A DNA stretch of 24,793 nt from Scybalenecus merdavium. GTDB taxonomy: Bacteria; Bacillota; Clostridia; Oscillospirales; Acutalibacteraceae. How positions within the stretch are numbered: position 1 is the stretch's first letter; each line of letters opens with the position of its first letter. Positions 23,366-24,793 of the stretch are shown piece after piece. The stretch covers positions 1 to 24,793 of the forward strand of contig DVNM01000029.1 of assembly GCA_018714405.1 (NCBI GenBank). Reading direction: 5' to 3'. The notes beneath the pieces were generated by a model. The model was not told the origin of the DNA. It did not search any database and saw only the letters and a list, made by a program, of their open reading frames with translations. The position numbers and the translations under genes are program-made.

Positions 23366-24553
23366 ATGGAATATGTATTTTCAAATAAGATCCGCTCGCT
23401 GGCGCCGTCTGCGATCCGCGAGATCTTGAAGGCAACGGCCGACCCGTCCATCATTCCGCTGGCGGCCGGCAACCCGGCGCCGGAGGCGTTCCCGGTGGAC
23501 GCCGTGCGCGAGATCACCAAAGAAATTTTAGACACGCGCCCGATCGAGGCGCTGCAGTACGGCGTGACGGAGGGCTACACGCCGCTGCGCGAAAAAGTGC
23601 GCGAATGGGTAAAGGCGCGCGAAAACATCGGCACCGAAAAGGACACGCTGCTGATCGTTTCCGGCGCTACGCAGGTCATGGACCTGATGACGAAAGTGCT
23701 TTGCAACGAAGGCGACACCGTCATCTGCGAAGACCCGTCGTTCATCGGCTCGCTCAACTGCTTCCGCTCCTATGGATGCAAACTTTGCGGCGTACCGGTC
23801 GAGGCCGACGGCATGAATGTAAACGCGCTGGAAGAGGCGCTCAAAAAAGAAAAAAACGTAAAATTCATTTACACCATCCCGAATTTTCAGAACCCGTCGG
23901 GCGCGACCATGAGCCTGGCCAAGCGCCAAAGGCTCTATGCGCTGGCCAAAGAATACGGCGTGATGATTCTGGAAGACAACCCCTACGGCGAACTGATCGT
24001 TGAGGGTGAAAAACTGCCCTGCATCAAAAGCATGGACACAGACGGCATCGTCGTCTACGCCGGCTCGTTTTCCAAGATCCTTTCCCCCGGCCTGCGCGTA
24101 GCCTACACGCTGGCGCCGGCGCCGGTCGCCGCCAAAATGACAGTGGGCAAGCAGGCATCCGACGTGCACACACCGGTGCTCAACCAAATGATCGTGGACA
24201 CATGGCTGCGCCGCTGCGACACCGGCGCACACATTGAAAAGCTGCGCGCCATCTACCGCAAAAAACGCGATTTGATGTGCGGCGAGATCGACAAACACCT
24301 GGGCGGTTTTGTAACTTATGTGCGCCCGGCCGGCGGTCTGTTTGTGTGGTGCAGCCTGCCGAAAGATGTGGACATGCTGGACTTTGTGCAAAAGGGTGTG
24401 GAGCACGGCGTGGCCGTTGTGCCCGGCAACGCATTTTTGACCGACGACAAAATGGTCAGCCATGAAATACGCCTGAATTTCTCGACCCCGACCGACGAGA
24501 AGATCGTAGAGGGCGTGCGCGCCCTGGGCGAAACAGCGAAACTGTTTCAGTAA
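23366..24553 (+). CDS. PLP-dependent aminotransferase, class I/II (2-aminoadipate/LysN-like)
   Basis: 395 residues, fold type I. It begins FSNKIRSLAPSAIREILK and continues IPLAAGNPAPEAFP, the pattern of the family that includes 2-aminoadipate/aromatic aminotransferases and the catalytic half of MocR regulators; no helix-turn-helix domain is present. Motifs: LQYGVTEGYTPLRE (63-76), SGATQVMDL (99-107), IPNFQNPSG (171-179), EDNPYGEL (203-210), the PLP Lys237 in AGSFSKILSPGLR, and the Arg of EIRLNFS near the C terminus, which binds the substrate carboxylate. Start: ATG at 23366, with GGAGG 8 nt upstream; the frame is open back into tagD, but that extension has no family similarity. Exact substrate unknown. 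No promoter is clear in the 97-nt gap upstream. Confidence 0.93.
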   Translation: MEYVFSNKIRSLAPSAIREILKATADPSIIPLAAGNPAPEAFPVDAVREITKEILDTRPIEALQYGVTEGYTPLREKVREWVKARENIGTEKDTLLIVSGATQVMDLMTKVLCNEGDTVICEDPSFIGSLNCFRSYGCKLCGVPVEADGMNVNALEEALKKEKNVKFIYTIPNFQNPSGATMSLAKRQRLYALAKEYGVMILEDNPYGELIVEGEKLPCIKSMDTDGIVVYAGSFSKILSPGLRVAYTLAPAPVAAKMTVGKQASDVHTPVLNQMIVDTWLRRCDTGAHIEKLRAIYRKKRDLMCGEIDKHLGGFVTYVRPAGGLFVWCSLPKDVDMLDFVQKGVEHGVAVVPGNAFLTDDKMVSHEIRLNFSTPTDEKIVEGVRALGETAKLFQ

Positions 24554-24568
24554 AACGACATTACACAG

Positions 24569-24593
24569 AAAAGGCAGGACAAACGTCCTGCCT
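24569..24593 (-). terminator. Terminator facing left, for an unseen minus-strand gene right of the window
   Basis: AGGCAGGAC and GTCCTGCCT (24572-24593) form a perfect 9-bp stem with a 4-nt loop. On the minus strand it is followed by TTTTCTG; on the plus strand no T-run follows. It also lies 19 nt after the aminotransferase stop, so it may slow transcription from both sides. Confidence 0.6.
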
Positions 24594-24646
24594 CAGCGTG
24601 TCAAAAAAGGTGTGTTTGCAATAAATTATACAGCCTGACACGCTGA
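24593..24646. repeat. 54-bp element bounded by an 11-bp perfect inverted repeat
   Basis: TCAGCGTGTCA (24593-24603) and TGACACGCTGA (24636-24646) enclose 32 nt of AT-rich sequence. It abuts the leftward terminator hairpin. It contains no reading frame. Confidence 0.75.
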
Positions 24647-24682
24647 TAGACTGCCAAAAAGGCGAGTTGGATTTTGTATTTT

Positions 24683-24793
24683 GCGAGGGGGAGCCGTCGT
24701 CTAAATGCACGCCGATACGTTTGCAACCGCCTTTTGAATAATTTTTTGCGGCGATTGCTCACTTCAAGCGTGCATTTCTCCTCTCCCCAAAAA
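24683..24793 (-). other. Nested inverted repeats, candidate structured RNA or palindromic repeat (cut by window edge)
   Basis: Three arm pairs are nested in register. Outer: GGGGGAG (24687-24693) with CTCTCCCC (24781-24788), one bulge. Middle: AAATGCACGC (24703-24712) with GCGTGCATTT (24768-24777), perfect 10 bp. Inner: GCAACCGCC (24723-24731) with GGCGATTGC (24750-24758). The one inner mismatch is a G-U pair only if the minus strand is the RNA, hinting at that strand. No protein-coding frame of note was seen. I cannot name a known RNA family. Confidence 0.55.

Noticed and set aside
23528..24463. 311-codon minus-strand open frame opposite the aminotransferase
   Set aside because: Low-information composition and no start signals; fully explained by the aminotransferase on the other strand.

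Overview
This window looks like ordinary chromosome from an anaerobic, probably gut-associated member of the Clostridia. My best guess is the Oscillospiraceae/Ruminococcaceae (Faecalibacterium, Subdoligranulum or Gemmiger-like), inferred from protein flavour and moderately high GC, with no search run. Supporting traits are a biotin-type Na+-pumping decarboxylase, a group II ECF transporter, RecD2 without RecBC, CDP-glycerol (teichoic-acid type) enzymes, strong AGGAGG-type ribosome binding sites and several TTG starts. I see no phage genes, transposase, CRISPR array, rRNA or tRNA.

Layout. 1-1598 (minus): OadG-like and OadB-like membrane subunits of a sodium-pumping decarboxylase, behind a good promoter; OadB runs off the left edge. 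1726-3681 (minus): a GH127 beta-L-arabinofuranosidase-like enzyme. 3781-4031 (plus): a compact unit of promoter, Shine-Dalgarno, 44-codon membrane-peptide gene and terminator, easily missed because of its size. 3993-11842 (minus): one long gene string, read in order as alpha/beta hydrolase, recD2, mreB, cobO (corrinoid adenosyltransferase), ecfT, a fused double EcfA ATPase and an ECF S component. The last five genes are linked by overlaps or coupled starts. CobO beside the ECF genes suggests corrinoid uptake followed by adenosylation.

11941-17515 (minus): a branched-chain amino acid (Liv) ABC importer, livJ-livH-livM-livG-livF, followed by a cytidylate-kinase-like gene and a terminator. livJ has its own promoter and a terminator behind it. 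The 285-nt gap before livH holds a second promoter plus direct and inverted repeats. 17791-19215 (minus): pyruvate kinase. 19422-20165 (minus): a YebC/TACO1 family gene.

At about 20.25 kb the coding direction switches, with back-to-back promoters. 20371-24553 (plus): glyA, a TagB/TagF-like glycerophosphotransferase, a TagD-like glycerol-3-phosphate cytidylyltransferase, and a class I/II aminotransferase. The last 240 nt contain no convincing gene. They hold a terminator facing left, an 11-bp perfect inverted repeat, and a set of nested inverted repeats that look like a structured RNA or palindromic repeat cut by the window edge.

Most of the window is housekeeping. The parts most worth checking are the 44-aa membrane peptide unit, the right-edge palindromic element, the repeat-filled livJ-livH gap, and the divergent MreB translationally coupled to cobO and the ECF genes.
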